A DNA stretch of 64,000 bases from Sphingobacterium sp. B16(2022). GTDB taxonomy: Bacteria; Bacteroidota; Bacteroidia; Sphingobacteriales; Sphingobacteriaceae. A program made the position numbers and the translations under genes. How positions within the stretch are numbered: the stretch's first letter is position 1; every line of letters begins with the position of its first letter. Shown here in pieces: positions 43,081 through 51,793 of this stretch. The stretch covers positions 857,354-921,353 of the forward strand of contig NZ_JAAUVN010000003.1 of assembly GCF_012030425.1 (NCBI RefSeq). The letters run 5' to 3'. The notes below the pieces were generated by a model that did no database searches, had not been told where the DNA came from, and saw only the letters and a program-made list of their open reading frames with translations.

Positions 43081-44184
43081 ATGAAAAAATTTCTGTTCAT
43101 ATTATCATCCTTGATTTTGTTGCTAAATTTTGCCTTTGGACAAGAAAAAGCAATCTATTATGAAAAATTAGATAGCAATATGTTCCGATTCTATTTTGAT
43201 AAGAATTATTATTTAGCTGACAAATCTTGTGAGTTCAAATCCATAGAACGTGTTGCGACATTAAATCCGAAGACGCAAAAATTTGACGGTGCATTTAAAG
43301 ACTTTAATAACAATGGCCGCTTAATTCTAGAGGGAAACTATATTAACGGAAGTAAAGAAGGTACTTTTAAAGCATATCATCCAAATGGGATATTGAAATG
43401 GGAAGCGACATTTAAGAATGATATGCCGATGGGTAACGTTATACATCGTTACCCAAGTGATAAAGTGGCTATGGAGCTTTTATATACCGATAGCGTTATT
43501 CTGATTCAAGATTTCTGGCTTCCGAACGGAACTCAAAAAATAAAAGACGGAGAAGGAAACTATTCCTTTTCAATACCATTTGAAGGCTACAATCAGTATG
43601 GTTTCGAATTTTATCTTGCAAAAGGAAAAATTAAAGATGGTAAACAAGAAGGAAATTGGCAAATTTTAGGTCATGACAAAGGAGGTAAGCAGACATTAAT
43701 TGCATTGGAAAAATATCAAAACGGCAATCTACTAATCGGAGAGGATTACTTTTTGGACAATAATTACCGACAAAGTAAATTTGGAATTATTCCTTATGAT
43801 GTCTTTGCTAGAGGAGAACTTCTCACATTCAAAGCATGTAATTTTGACGACTTCTCCAATTTCAATATGCTCATTAGTAAAGAATTAACAAATTCATTGA
43901 TCCGAATCAATGCAGAAAACTTTACAGAAGATAGTTTTGAATACAAAACTAAATTAGATAAAGAAGGGAATCCTTCAAAAGTAGATTTTATAAAAAAGAC
44001 ATCCTCTGAAAATCTTAATAACATACTGGAACAATTAATTGCGGATATCAGCTTCTATTATCCATCATTAGAAAATGGTAAACCAATAGCTGATATACTT
44101 ACAGTAACAGGTAAAATGTACAAGAATTCGGAAGGAAAAATTATAGTCCTACCGATAATAATTCATCGAGAAAAAGGACAATAG
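43081..44184 (+). CDS. Secreted MORN-repeat-like protein
   Basis: A 367-residue exported protein (signal peptide KFLFILSSLILLLNFAFGQ). Two or more toxin-antitoxin YwqK/MORN-like repeats of the form G-x-Y-x-N-G-x-x-x-G are visible: NGRLILEGNYINGSKEGTF, HPNGILKWEATFKN and KIKDGKQEGNW. The C-terminal 100 residues are different and may be a TonB-C-like or other small domain (NNILEQLIADISFYYPSLENGKPI). Function unknown. It is 22 bp after polA on the same strand, and 35 bp before psd. Confidence 0.7.
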   Translation: MKKFLFILSSLILLLNFAFGQEKAIYYEKLDSNMFRFYFDKNYYLADKSCEFKSIERVATLNPKTQKFDGAFKDFNNNGRLILEGNYINGSKEGTFKAYHPNGILKWEATFKNDMPMGNVIHRYPSDKVAMELLYTDSVILIQDFWLPNGTQKIKDGEGNYSFSIPFEGYNQYGFEFYLAKGKIKDGKQEGNWQILGHDKGGKQTLIALEKYQNGNLLIGEDYFLDNNYRQSKFGIIPYDVFARGELLTFKACNFDDFSNFNMLISKELTNSLIRINAENFTEDSFEYKTKLDKEGNPSKVDFIKKTSSENLNNILEQLIADISFYYPSLENGKPIADILTVTGKMYKNSEGKIIVLPIIIHREKGQ

Positions 44185-44195
44185 GACTATTTGAT

Positions 44196-44203
44196 TATAT
44201 TTG
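44196..44203 (+). promoter_or_regulatory. -7 box (TATATTTG) for psd
   Basis: Perfect TAnnTTTG element 16 nt before the psd ATG, so psd need not depend on the upstream gene. Confidence 0.5.
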
Positions 44204-44219
44204 CAAAAAACTTATAGAC

Positions 44220-44873
44220 ATGAAATTTCACAAAGAAGGATATACAAGTCTGGCAATTACTGTTTTAGTGATATTTATTGCTAACGCAATCGCGGACTAC
44301 TATGATGCTCCTGGAGTTATTAAATGGATTATTTACATCCTTTCAGCATTTCTTTTTATTACGATTGTTCAATTTTTCCGTAGTCCAACAAAACAAATCG
44401 TTGTACAAGAAGGAACGATCTTATGTCCTGCAGATGGAAAAGTTGTTGTGATAGAGGAAACAGAAGAGAACGAATATTTTCATGACAGAAGATTACAGGT
44501 TTCCATCTTCATGTCACCTATAAATGTACACGTAAATCGTAACCCGATTTCTGGTATGGTCAGCTATTTCAAATACCATCCAGGAAAGTTTTTAGTCGCT
44601 TGGCATCCAAAATCTTCAACAGACAATGAAAGAACAACAGTAGTTGTTAAAAATGCTAATGGCGTAGAGGTTCTTTTTAGACAAATTGCAGGAGCACTTG
44701 CCCGTCGTATTGTTTGGTATTTAAAAGAAAATGATGCTGTTACACAAGGTTCGGAATTTGGCTTTATTAAATTCGGATCACGAGTAGATTTATTCCTCCC
44801 CCTGGGAACACAGATCGATGTCAATATTGGCGATAAAGTGGTTGGAGGTAAAACGATCATAGGAAAATTATAA
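44220..44873 (+). CDS. psd: Phosphatidylserine decarboxylase, short form
   Basis: Makes phosphatidylethanolamine by decarboxylating phosphatidylserine in the inner membrane. The 217-residue proenzyme has N-terminal hydrophobic segments (LAITVLVIFIANAIA, WIIYILSAFLFITIVQFF), the conserved INVHVNRNPISG strand and the self-cleavage site FGS in KFGSRVDLFLP, where the Ser would become the pyruvoyl group. This is the compact family of Bacteroidota and archaea rather than the longer E. coli form. No pssA gene is adjacent. Confidence 0.93.
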   Translation: MKFHKEGYTSLAITVLVIFIANAIADYYDAPGVIKWIIYILSAFLFITIVQFFRSPTKQIVVQEGTILCPADGKVVVIEETEENEYFHDRRLQVSIFMSPINVHVNRNPISGMVSYFKYHPGKFLVAWHPKSSTDNERTTVVVKNANGVEVLFRQIAGALARRIVWYLKENDAVTQGSEFGFIKFGSRVDLFLPLGTQIDVNIGDKVVGGKTIIGKL

Positions 44874-44902
44874 CAATTTATTAATATAGGAATCACTAAC
44901 TT

Positions 44903-44934
44903 AGGCTTTGGTATTTTTACTAAAGCCTTTTTTA
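44903..44934 (+). terminator. Intrinsic terminator after psd
   Basis: 11-bp stem AGGCTTTGGTA/TACTAAAGCCT with one G-U pair, TTTT loop, then a T6 run. It ends only 8 bp before the next gene's ATG. Confidence 0.85.
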
Positions 44935-44942
44935 TTACATAC

Positions 44943-45977
44943 ATGAATTTTAGACAACTTGTTTTAAATTGTTCATTAGCCGTAGGATTAGCTATTTCTG
45001 CTGTTAGTTTTTACTATCATTCGGACTGGAAATCTTTCCTCATCATTTTCGCCGTTTCTACGCTGATCAGTTTTCTCATGTTCAACTTTGTATTTGAACG
45101 CTACATCTATAAAAGGATCAATACCATGTACAAACTGATTCATAACCTAAAATTAGGTAAGGATCTAAAGGACGCTTTGGGTGAACATGTTACAGCAGAT
45201 CCTATAGGGGATGCCGAAAATGAGGTTAAGGCATGGGCAAAAGCAAAGAAAATAGAAATAGAACAACTTAGATCACAGGAGAAGTTTCGAAGAGAATTTT
45301 TGTCAAATGTTTCACACGAGTTTAAAACTCCCTTATTCTCTATACAAGGATATATAGAAACATTACAGGATGGGCTGATGGAAGAGGATATCGAGATGGC
45401 TAAGACATTTCTAAACAAAGCATCTAAAAATGTAGATCGTTTGAATTACCTCATTCAAGATTTAGACGAAATCTCAAAACTTGAATCTGGTAAAATGGTT
45501 TTAAATATCGAAAAATTTGATATCGTAGAACTTATTAAAGAAACGAAAGAATCTCTGGATGACAAAGCAAAAGCACATAATATAGAGGTCCAACTAAAAA
45601 CTAAACCTGGTACTCCATACTGGGTGAAAGCCGACAAGCATAAGATTAGTCAAGTACTTGTCAATTTAATTGAGAATTCCATTAAATATGGTAAGAACGG
45701 GGGCAAAAGCCAAATCAGGATATTCCCACTATTTGAACAAGTTTTGGTGGAGATAACAGATGATGGTTATGGCATTGAAGAGAAAAATCTAAGCCGTGTT
45801 TTCGAACGATTTTATAGAATCGATAAAAGTAGATCTAGGGGGATAGGTGGTTCTGGCCTTGGTTTATCCATTGTTAAACACATTGTTGAAGCACATCAGC
45901 AAAATGTAAATGTAAGAAGTACAGAAGGTATAGGTACAACATTTGGGTTTACTTTAGAAAAAGTTTCGCAAATCTAA
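44943..45977 (+). CDS. PhoR-like sensor histidine kinase
   Basis: A 344-residue kinase with two N-terminal membrane helices separated by only a few residues (about 8-25 and 30-52), so almost no external sensor domain. It has a short linker with coiled-coil character, then a HisKA domain with phosphorylated His125 (SNVSHEFKTPLFSIQGY) and a HATPase domain (N box NLIENSIKYG, G1 DDGYGIEE, G2 GIGGSGLGLSIVKHI). It most resembles PhoR-type kinases. No response-regulator gene lies beside it. Immediately downstream are the DUF47-PiT phosphate genes with a Pho-box-like array, which supports a phosphate role. Its ATG follows the psd terminator by 8 bp, so its promoter is unclear. Confidence 0.9.
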   Translation: MNFRQLVLNCSLAVGLAISAVSFYYHSDWKSFLIIFAVSTLISFLMFNFVFERYIYKRINTMYKLIHNLKLGKDLKDALGEHVTADPIGDAENEVKAWAKAKKIEIEQLRSQEKFRREFLSNVSHEFKTPLFSIQGYIETLQDGLMEEDIEMAKTFLNKASKNVDRLNYLIQDLDEISKLESGKMVLNIEKFDIVELIKETKESLDDKAKAHNIEVQLKTKPGTPYWVKADKHKISQVLVNLIENSIKYGKNGGKSQIRIFPLFEQVLVEITDDGYGIEEKNLSRVFERFYRIDKSRSRGIGGSGLGLSIVKHIVEAHQQNVNVRSTEGIGTTFGFTLEKVSQI

Positions 45978-46011
45978 TGTTAACAAAACACAACTTAACA
46001 TTCCTCAAAAC

Positions 46012-46045
46012 TTAACATTAACTTAACATTAACTTAGTAATTTCG
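46012..46045 (+). promoter_or_regulatory. Pho-box-like 11-bp-phased repeats and -7 box of the DUF47-PiT operon
   Basis: TTAACA at 46012 and 46023 and TTAGTA at 46034 recur at exact 11-bp steps, with TTAAC spacers repeated too. Two more TTAACA copies lie at 45980 and 45995. A TAATTTCG box (46038-46045, one mismatch to TAnnTTTG) follows, 22 nt before the ATG. Direct repeats with an 11-bp period ending about 10 bp upstream of the promoter core are the usual binding geometry of PhoB/PhoP regulators. Confidence 0.55.
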
Positions 46046-46066
46046 CAAAAAATAATTAATAATGAT

Positions 46067-46714
46067 ATGTCTTTAAATAGCATTTTTCAGTATTTCGTTC
46101 CTAAGGATAAAAAGTTTTTCCCTTTATTTGAACAAGCAGGTAGTAATTTGATAGAAATGTCTAAGCTACTTAAAGAAGCCGTTAACGCTAGTGACGCGGA
46201 AAAACGTAAAGAAATCGTTCGCAAAATCGAAGATTTAGAACATAAAGGTGACAACATCACACACCAAATACACTTAGAATTAGGTAAAAATTTTATCACT
46301 CCTTTTGACCGTGAGGACATCCACGCATTAGCAAGCTCACTAGACGACGTTGCTGACTTCATCAATGGTGCTTCTAATAAAATGGATCTATACAAGGTTC
46401 AAAAAGCAACTGAACCCATGATAGAAATGGCGGATCTGATTGTTGAGGCTACTGACCATGTTGCAAAAGCAATTTTTGAATTAAAAGATTTAAAAAATAT
46501 TCGTAACATCACAGATTCTTGTGTTCGTATCAACAGTGTTGAAAATAAAGCTGATTATATATTTGACAAAGCGGTAGCTGATTTATTCGAATTCGAGAAA
46601 GATGCCATTACTTTAATTAAACACAAAGAAGTATTATCTGCAATGGAAGACGCTACAGACAAATGTGAAGACGTAGCAAACGTATTAGAAAGCATCTTGG
46701 TTAAAAACGCATAA
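46067..46714 (+). CDS. DUF47/PhoU-like phosphate transport accessory protein
   Basis: A 215-residue, all-helical PhoU-like protein of the DUF47 family that pairs with PiT transporters. Signatures are SLNSIFQYFVPKDKKFFPLFEQ at the start, the metal-cluster-like acidic motif EDLEHKGDNITHQI and, in the second repeat, VNSVENKADYIFD-type sequence (seen as INSVENKADYIFDKAV). It is thought to regulate or gate the transporter. The PiT gene follows after 32 bp. Confidence 0.94.
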   Translation: MSLNSIFQYFVPKDKKFFPLFEQAGSNLIEMSKLLKEAVNASDAEKRKEIVRKIEDLEHKGDNITHQIHLELGKNFITPFDREDIHALASSLDDVADFINGASNKMDLYKVQKATEPMIEMADLIVEATDHVAKAIFELKDLKNIRNITDSCVRINSVENKADYIFDKAVADLFEFEKDAITLIKHKEVLSAMEDATDKCEDVANVLESILVKNA

Positions 46715-46746
46715 TTGCGAATTTAGCATATTAACACATTCATATT

Positions 46747-47757
46747 ATGATGTCAACATTATTAATTGTTGTAATTATACTAGCGATTGCTTTTGACTAC
46801 ATTAATGGTTTTCATGATGCGGCCAACTCAATTGCTACAGTTGTTTCAACAAAAGTACTAACCCCCTTTATGGCAGTATTGTGGGCCGCGATTTTCAACT
46901 TCGCAGCTTACTTTTATTTTACCGACCATAAAGTGGCCAATACGGTTGCAAAAACTGTATTAGAAGAATATATTACATTAGAAGTTATTTTTGCTGGTTT
47001 ATTAGCCGCAATAGGTTGGAACCTTTTCACTTGGTACTATGGTGTACCATCCAGCTCTTCTCACACGCTTATTGGAGGATTTGCAGGTTCAGGTATGGCT
47101 TATGCTTTCATTGTAGGTGGAGATCCAATCCATGCGATTAACATTGATGCAACATTAAAAATCATTGCATTTATTGTCCTCGCCCCCATTATCGGGATGA
47201 TCATATCCATTATCATTACACTTGTCATTATTAATATTGCCAAAAACTCAAGACCTGCAGTGGCAGAGAAATGGTTTAAAGTATTGCAACTCGTTTCTTC
47301 TGCGGCATTAAGTTTTGCTCATGGTGGTAATGATGCGCAAAAAGTAATGGGTATTATCTTAGTTGCAATGGTTGCAGGAGGTTATTTACCCAACACAGAG
47401 CACATGCCCGAGTGGATTCCATTAACCTGTTACCTAGCAATTTCATTGGGAACAATGAGTGGTGGTTGGAAAATTGTAAAAACAATGGGTACTAAAATTA
47501 CAAAAGTGACTCCTTTGGAAGGTGTAGCAGCAGAGACTGCAGGTGCCTTGACTTTAGGACTTACTGAACACTTCGGTATTCCAGCTTCTACTACACATAC
47601 CATCACCGGTTCAATTATCGGGGTAGGTATTGTTAAAAGAGTTTCGGCAGTAAGATGGGGAGTTACTATTAGTTTATTATGGGCCTGGGTATTAACTATT
47701 CCTGTCTCCGCATTGCTTGGGGCGATCACATTGTTTATTATACACTACATATTGTAA
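46747..47757 (+). CDS. Inorganic phosphate transporter, PiT family
   Basis: Low-affinity phosphate (metal-phosphate) importer of the inner membrane, 336 residues and about ten helices. The PiT signatures are present in both halves: DYINGFHDAANSIATVVSTKVL (about 17-38), GVPSSSSHTLIGGFAGSG and, in the second half, SFAHGGNDAQKVMGII and GIPASTTHTITGSIIGVG. It forms an operon with the DUF47 protein. Expression is probably tied to phosphate by the upstream repeat array. Confidence 0.96.
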   Translation: MMSTLLIVVIILAIAFDYINGFHDAANSIATVVSTKVLTPFMAVLWAAIFNFAAYFYFTDHKVANTVAKTVLEEYITLEVIFAGLLAAIGWNLFTWYYGVPSSSSHTLIGGFAGSGMAYAFIVGGDPIHAINIDATLKIIAFIVLAPIIGMIISIIITLVIINIAKNSRPAVAEKWFKVLQLVSSAALSFAHGGNDAQKVMGIILVAMVAGGYLPNTEHMPEWIPLTCYLAISLGTMSGGWKIVKTMGTKITKVTPLEGVAAETAGALTLGLTEHFGIPASTTHTITGSIIGVGIVKRVSAVRWGVTISLLWAWVLTIPVSALLGAITLFIIHYIL

Positions 47758-47788
47758 TAATTTAAAGTATTTTCTCAAAAAAATATAA

Positions 47789-47833
47789 AGTAAAACAAAA
47801 ATTTGGTACATTCGTCCGGATTTTTGTTTTACT
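47789..47833 (+). terminator. AT-rich hairpin after the PiT gene, probable terminator
   Basis: A 14-bp stem AGTAAAACAAAAAT/ATTTTTGTTTTACT around a 17-nt loop, 31 bp beyond the PiT stop. GC content of the stem is low and there is no clean T run, so termination is likely but not certain. Confidence 0.5.
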
Positions 47834-47900
47834 GCTTTGCAATAAAAGCGGGAAAAATGAGTTTTTATTATAGTAAGAATTAAAACAATTGATCCTTTTT

Positions 47901-47936
47901 TAATTTCGGCACGGTGTTTGATTATTTCAAACCGTG
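47901..47936 (+). promoter_or_regulatory. Leader of the OmpA-type gene: near-consensus -7 box and hairpin
   Basis: TAATTTCG (47901-47908) differs from TAnnTTTG by one base, as does the box of the DUF47-PiT operon. It runs directly into an imperfect hairpin with outer arms CACGGT (47910-47915) and ACCGTG (47931-47936). If initiation is near 47912-47915 the hairpin would form the 5' end of a roughly 90-nt leader. Confidence 0.4.
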
Positions 47937-48005
47937 ATTGCACTTTAAACAATTGCATACAAAACAAGAACAATTAAAATTTAATAATAACCTTAAAACA
48001 AGAGT

Positions 48006-49382
48006 ATGAACTATTCTACAATTAAAAAAACAGCTGTTGCTGCTTCCTTAGTTGCCGCTTTAGGCTTCGCTGATGTAGCACAAGCTCAAACTGTATTTGG
48101 TGGAAGATCACAATACAGAACTTGGTCAATCGGTGTTCAAGGTGGTATCACTACACCTAACGCTTTGGTCGGTGGATCTAACAACTTCGGTCAGAAAGTT
48201 GGTTACTTCCAAAATAAAGTAGGTGAGTACTACGGATTAACAGTTCGTAAACAATTTTCTCACTTATTCGGTTTAGAATTAGAAGGTAACCGTGGTAAAG
48301 TTAAAACTTTCAACAAAAACAATGCAGTTGAAAGTACAAAATGGCTTTCTGGTGGTGCTAAATCTGCTGAAACTGAAGTAAACTGGGCTGCTAGCTTAAA
48401 TGGTGTATTCCAATTAGGTACTATCGATTTCTTGAGAAGAGAAAATTCAGTAAACTTTTACGCTAAAGTTGGTTTAGGTGTTATGGCTAGTAATCCTGTT
48501 CAATTTGCGAACAATGACTTTACTGGTGCAGAATATTCAAACAAAGGTAAATGGGGTGAAGAAATTTTCGGAGACCGTGAAAAAGTTGGAGATAGAGATT
48601 TCAAATTGTCTGCTTACGTTCCGGTAGGTGTTGGTGCTAAATTCAAATTATCTGAAGTTGTTGCTTTAAACTTAGGTTACACAATGAACTTCACTGATGA
48701 CAACTTATTGTTTGGCCCAGGACGTTCAGATGTTAAAGGTAAATTCTCTAACGTATACGGTGGTTTAGAATTCACTTTAGGTTCAAGAGACAAACAAAAC
48801 TTGACTTTTGCTAACCCAGTTGCTACAATGTATGATGAATTGAAAGATCCTTCATTACGTAACGAAGTTGAAGCTTTAAAACAACGCGTATCTACTTTAG
48901 AAGGTACAGTTAATGCTTTAAATACTGATTCTGATGGTGACGGTGTTTCTGATAAATTCGATAAAGAGCCTAACTCTCCTGCAGGTGCAGTAGTTGATGG
49001 ATCTGGTCGTCAAATCAAATTCCCTGAGCCAGTTGCAAATGAATTCACTTCATCAAACGGTTACGTTGCTCCTATTCAATTTGAATTTGATAGCTCTGTA
49101 TTGAAAACTCAATCTTACGCTACATTAGACAAAGTTGCTAAAGAAGTTCGTGATAACAACTCTTCTGTTACTTTAGATGGTTATGCATCTGCTGAAGGTT
49201 CTGAAGCTTACAACGTTTCTTTATCTAAAGACCGTGCTAACGCAGTAAAACAATACTTAGTTAACGCTGGTGTTGCTTCTTCTAAAATCACAGCTAACGG
49301 TTACGGTGAGGCTAATCCAGTAGCATCTAATGCAACTGAAGAAGGTCGTGTTCAAAACCGTCGTGTTGAGATCAAAAAATAA
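48006..49382 (+). CDS. OmpA-family outer-membrane protein
   Basis: A 458-residue outer-membrane protein: signal peptide (VAASLVAALGFADVAQAQ), N-terminal eight-stranded-type beta-barrel (about 25-265), a coiled linker (LRNEVEALKQRVSTLEGTVNAL), a thrombospondin-3-like calcium motif (DSDGDGVSDKFDKEP) and a C-terminal OmpA peptidoglycan-binding domain (about 340-458, with FEFDSSVLK, DGYASAEGSEAYN and EGRVQNRRVEI). It links outer membrane and cell wall. Its codons are markedly uniform (frequent GGT, GCT, AAC/AAA), unlike its neighbours, which fits very high expression. It has a strong terminator. Confidence 0.95.
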   Translation: MNYSTIKKTAVAASLVAALGFADVAQAQTVFGGRSQYRTWSIGVQGGITTPNALVGGSNNFGQKVGYFQNKVGEYYGLTVRKQFSHLFGLELEGNRGKVKTFNKNNAVESTKWLSGGAKSAETEVNWAASLNGVFQLGTIDFLRRENSVNFYAKVGLGVMASNPVQFANNDFTGAEYSNKGKWGEEIFGDREKVGDRDFKLSAYVPVGVGAKFKLSEVVALNLGYTMNFTDDNLLFGPGRSDVKGKFSNVYGGLEFTLGSRDKQNLTFANPVATMYDELKDPSLRNEVEALKQRVSTLEGTVNALNTDSDGDGVSDKFDKEPNSPAGAVVDGSGRQIKFPEPVANEFTSSNGYVAPIQFEFDSSVLKTQSYATLDKVAKEVRDNNSSVTLDGYASAEGSEAYNVSLSKDRANAVKQYLVNAGVASSKITANGYGEANPVASNATEEGRVQNRRVEIKK

Positions 49383-49404
49383 TTATAGCTAACATATAAT
49401 TTAG

Positions 49405-49433
49405 AAAGCCGATTCTTGCGAATCGGCTTTTTT
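49405..49433 (+). terminator. Intrinsic terminator of the OmpA-type gene
   Basis: Perfect 11-bp stem AAAGCCGATTC/GAATCGGCTTT, TTGC loop, then a T-rich tail; 23 bp beyond the stop. Confidence 0.92.
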
Positions 49434-49453
49434 ATTTTGCATACTTTAATCCG

Positions 49454-49461
49454 TATCTTTG
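49454..49461 (+). promoter_or_regulatory. -7 box (TATCTTTG) for the TPR-aroE operon
   Basis: Perfect TAnnTTTG element with TTTG at 49436-49439 upstream (14-bp spacing). The leader is about 90 nt and begins with a 9-bp AT-only inverted repeat (AATTAATTT at 49470 with AAATTAATT at 49486). Confidence 0.5.
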
Positions 49462-49557
49462 TAAAGTGAAATTAATTTTGTTAGTAAATTAATTAGACAT
49501 AGTTATTAAAAATCACTATTTTCAACTAAGTTGGGTTTATTGATAGATTAAATAAGG

Positions 49558-50967
49558 ATGATGGAAGAGGAATTTGATTTTGAATCCCCTGAGGAAAGAA
49601 AAATCTCGGTGGATCGGTACGAAGAAATGATTAGGAACGAAGACCAATATTTCTTTGATTCCAAAGCATTTGAAGGGATTATAGACTATTACATTGAAAA
49701 AAATGATCCTATAAAAGCATTACAGGTTGCCGATTATGCAATTAATCAGCACCCTTTTGATATTACATTTTTACTCAAACAGGCACAACTCTATTCTTCA
49801 ACACAGCAATTTGATAAAGCGTTGCATGCACTGGCAAAAGCGGAATTGTTAGAACCCTCTGAAGGAGATATTTTTTTTATCCGAGGCGGAGTCTATGGTT
49901 CTAGAGGGCAATTTAACGAAGCTAAGGAACAATTATTCCAAGCATTGAGCCTCTCTGACAATAAAGATGAAATCTATTTCCACATTAGCGTAGTTTATCA
50001 GGGAGAAGGTGATTTTGAAAAAGCGATTTACTATTTAAAGAAAACGCTAGAACTCAATATGGAAAATCAGGAAGCACTTTATGAACTCGCTTACTGCTAT
50101 GACATATTGGACAAACAAGAGGAGAGCGTAGAGTTTTATAAAAAATACATCGATTCAGAGCCTTACTCTTATTATGCCTGGTATAACCTAGGTAACGCAT
50201 ATCACAAGCTGACGCAATATCCGGAAGCTATTGATGCTTACGATTATGCTATTTTAATTAAAGAAAATTTTTCTTCAGCATACTTCAATAAAGGAAATGC
50301 TTTAGTAAACCTTGATCGTTATCAGGAGGCTCTAGAGGTCTATAAACAAACTTTTGAATATGAAAAACCTAGCGCCGACACCTATTGTGCTATAGGAGAA
50401 TGCCTAGAAAAATTAGAGCAAATGGAAGAAGCTCGAGTTTTCTATAAAAAAGCAGTCAAAATGGACGGTGATTTAGCTGATGCCTGGTTTGGGATAGGCG
50501 TTACACTAGACTTTGAAGAAAGACACTTTGAATCACTCCATTTTTATAAAAAAGCACTTGAACTTGACGATGCTAATCCAGATTACTGGTTTGCAATCGC
50601 GGATGCTCGCTATAAATTAAAACAGATTGATCTTGCACAAGAAGCCTATGCTAAGGTTGTCGCATTAAACCCGTTAGATGTTGATGCCTGGTTAGATTAT
50701 TCTTCGATCTTCTTTGAACAAGATAAAGTAGATGAGGCAATTGAAATTGTATCGGAGGCTATTACGAATAACCCAGAAGCTGCCGAATTATATTTTAGAA
50801 TGGTAGCCTATTTATTTGCTAATGGCAAGTACAATGATGCTATAGTTTTTCTTGAATTAGGCTTGGCAACCGACCCTGAAAAACATTATATTCTTTTTGA
50901 TTATCTTCCGCAATTGCAAGGAAATCATATTATTTCAGAAATCATAAAAAAATATACTCCTAAATAA
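49558..50967 (+). CDS. Tetratricopeptide-repeat protein upstream of aroE
   Basis: A 469-residue soluble protein without a signal peptide, built of about twelve TPR units from residue 40 to the end; good examples are AWYNLGNAYHKLTQYPEAIDAYDYAI and DAWFGIGVTLDFEERHFESLHFYKKALELD. The N-terminus is acidic (MMEEEFDFESPEERK). Probably a cytosolic scaffold. It is joined to aroE without a spacer: its TAA is directly followed by the aroE ATG. No link to aromatic biosynthesis is evident beyond that. Confidence 0.88.
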   Translation: MMEEEFDFESPEERKISVDRYEEMIRNEDQYFFDSKAFEGIIDYYIEKNDPIKALQVADYAINQHPFDITFLLKQAQLYSSTQQFDKALHALAKAELLEPSEGDIFFIRGGVYGSRGQFNEAKEQLFQALSLSDNKDEIYFHISVVYQGEGDFEKAIYYLKKTLELNMENQEALYELAYCYDILDKQEESVEFYKKYIDSEPYSYYAWYNLGNAYHKLTQYPEAIDAYDYAILIKENFSSAYFNKGNALVNLDRYQEALEVYKQTFEYEKPSADTYCAIGECLEKLEQMEEARVFYKKAVKMDGDLADAWFGIGVTLDFEERHFESLHFYKKALELDDANPDYWFAIADARYKLKQIDLAQEAYAKVVALNPLDVDAWLDYSSIFFEQDKVDEAIEIVSEAITNNPEAAELYFRMVAYLFANGKYNDAIVFLELGLATDPEKHYILFDYLPQLQGNHIISEIIKKYTPK

Positions 50968-51711
50968 ATGAAGAAATTAGGACTCATCGGTTTTCCATTA
51001 GGACATTCATTTTCTAAAAAATACTATCTGGATAAATTTGATAAAGAAATTATTACAGATATTAACTATGATTTATATAGTATAGAAGACATTCGGGAAT
51101 TTGAACGGATTTTTAACGATCAAAACTTTTATGGTGTTAATGTAACAATACCACATAAGATCAATGTGTTACCTTATCTTCAGGAGCTATCTCCTGAGGC
51201 CGAAGCAATTCAGGCGGTCAACTGTATTCAGATTAAACATACGCCGTCAGGACCTTACTTAAAAGGCTTCAATACGGATGTTTACGGCTTTAAAGAATCG
51301 CTGAAACCACTCCTGGAAGAGCAACATACAAAAGCATTGATTCTAGGCAATGGGGGTGCAGCGAAAGCTGTGGAGTATGCATTAAATGAACTTGGAATTA
51401 CTTATAAATTTGTTAGCCGGAATAAAAGTGAAAATAATCTGATTTACAGCGAACTTGATGCCGACATCCTCAATGAACATTATATTATTATTAACTGTTC
51501 GCCTGTCGGAACTTTCCCTAATATGGAAGATGCGCCCAATATTCCCTATGAATATATTGGCAATAAGCATTTATTATACGATCTTGTTTATAATCCAGCA
51601 GAAACCGCATTTCTTAAAAAAGGGAAAAACAATGGTGCAAAAATTAAGAATGGACTGGAAATGCTAGAACTTCAGGCAGAAAAAAATTGGGAAATTTGGA
51701 ATGAATTGTAA
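50968..51711 (+). CDS. aroE: Shikimate dehydrogenase
   Basis: NADPH-dependent reduction of 3-dehydroshikimate to shikimate in aromatic amino-acid biosynthesis. The 247 residues are slightly shorter than the E. coli enzyme. The substrate-binding start GFPLGHSFSKKY, catalytic Lys64 (NVTIPHK), Asp104 (NTDVYGF) and the nucleotide loop LGNGGAAKAV are intact. It starts at the base after the TPR stop codon. Confidence 0.95.
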   Translation: MKKLGLIGFPLGHSFSKKYYLDKFDKEIITDINYDLYSIEDIREFERIFNDQNFYGVNVTIPHKINVLPYLQELSPEAEAIQAVNCIQIKHTPSGPYLKGFNTDVYGFKESLKPLLEEQHTKALILGNGGAAKAVEYALNELGITYKFVSRNKSENNLIYSELDADILNEHYIIINCSPVGTFPNMEDAPNIPYEYIGNKHLLYDLVYNPAETAFLKKGKNNGAKIKNGLEMLELQAEKNWEIWNEL

Positions 51712-51793
51712 TTATAATTATTCATTCACAGTGGCCTTATAGAAGATCAGTTGAATACCTTACATTCGAAATAAAACTTTATTTTTACAAATT

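Noticed and set aside
49470..49494. Riboswitch in the leader of the TPR-aroE operon
   Set aside because: Only a 9-bp, A/T-only inverted repeat is seen, without a nested structure.
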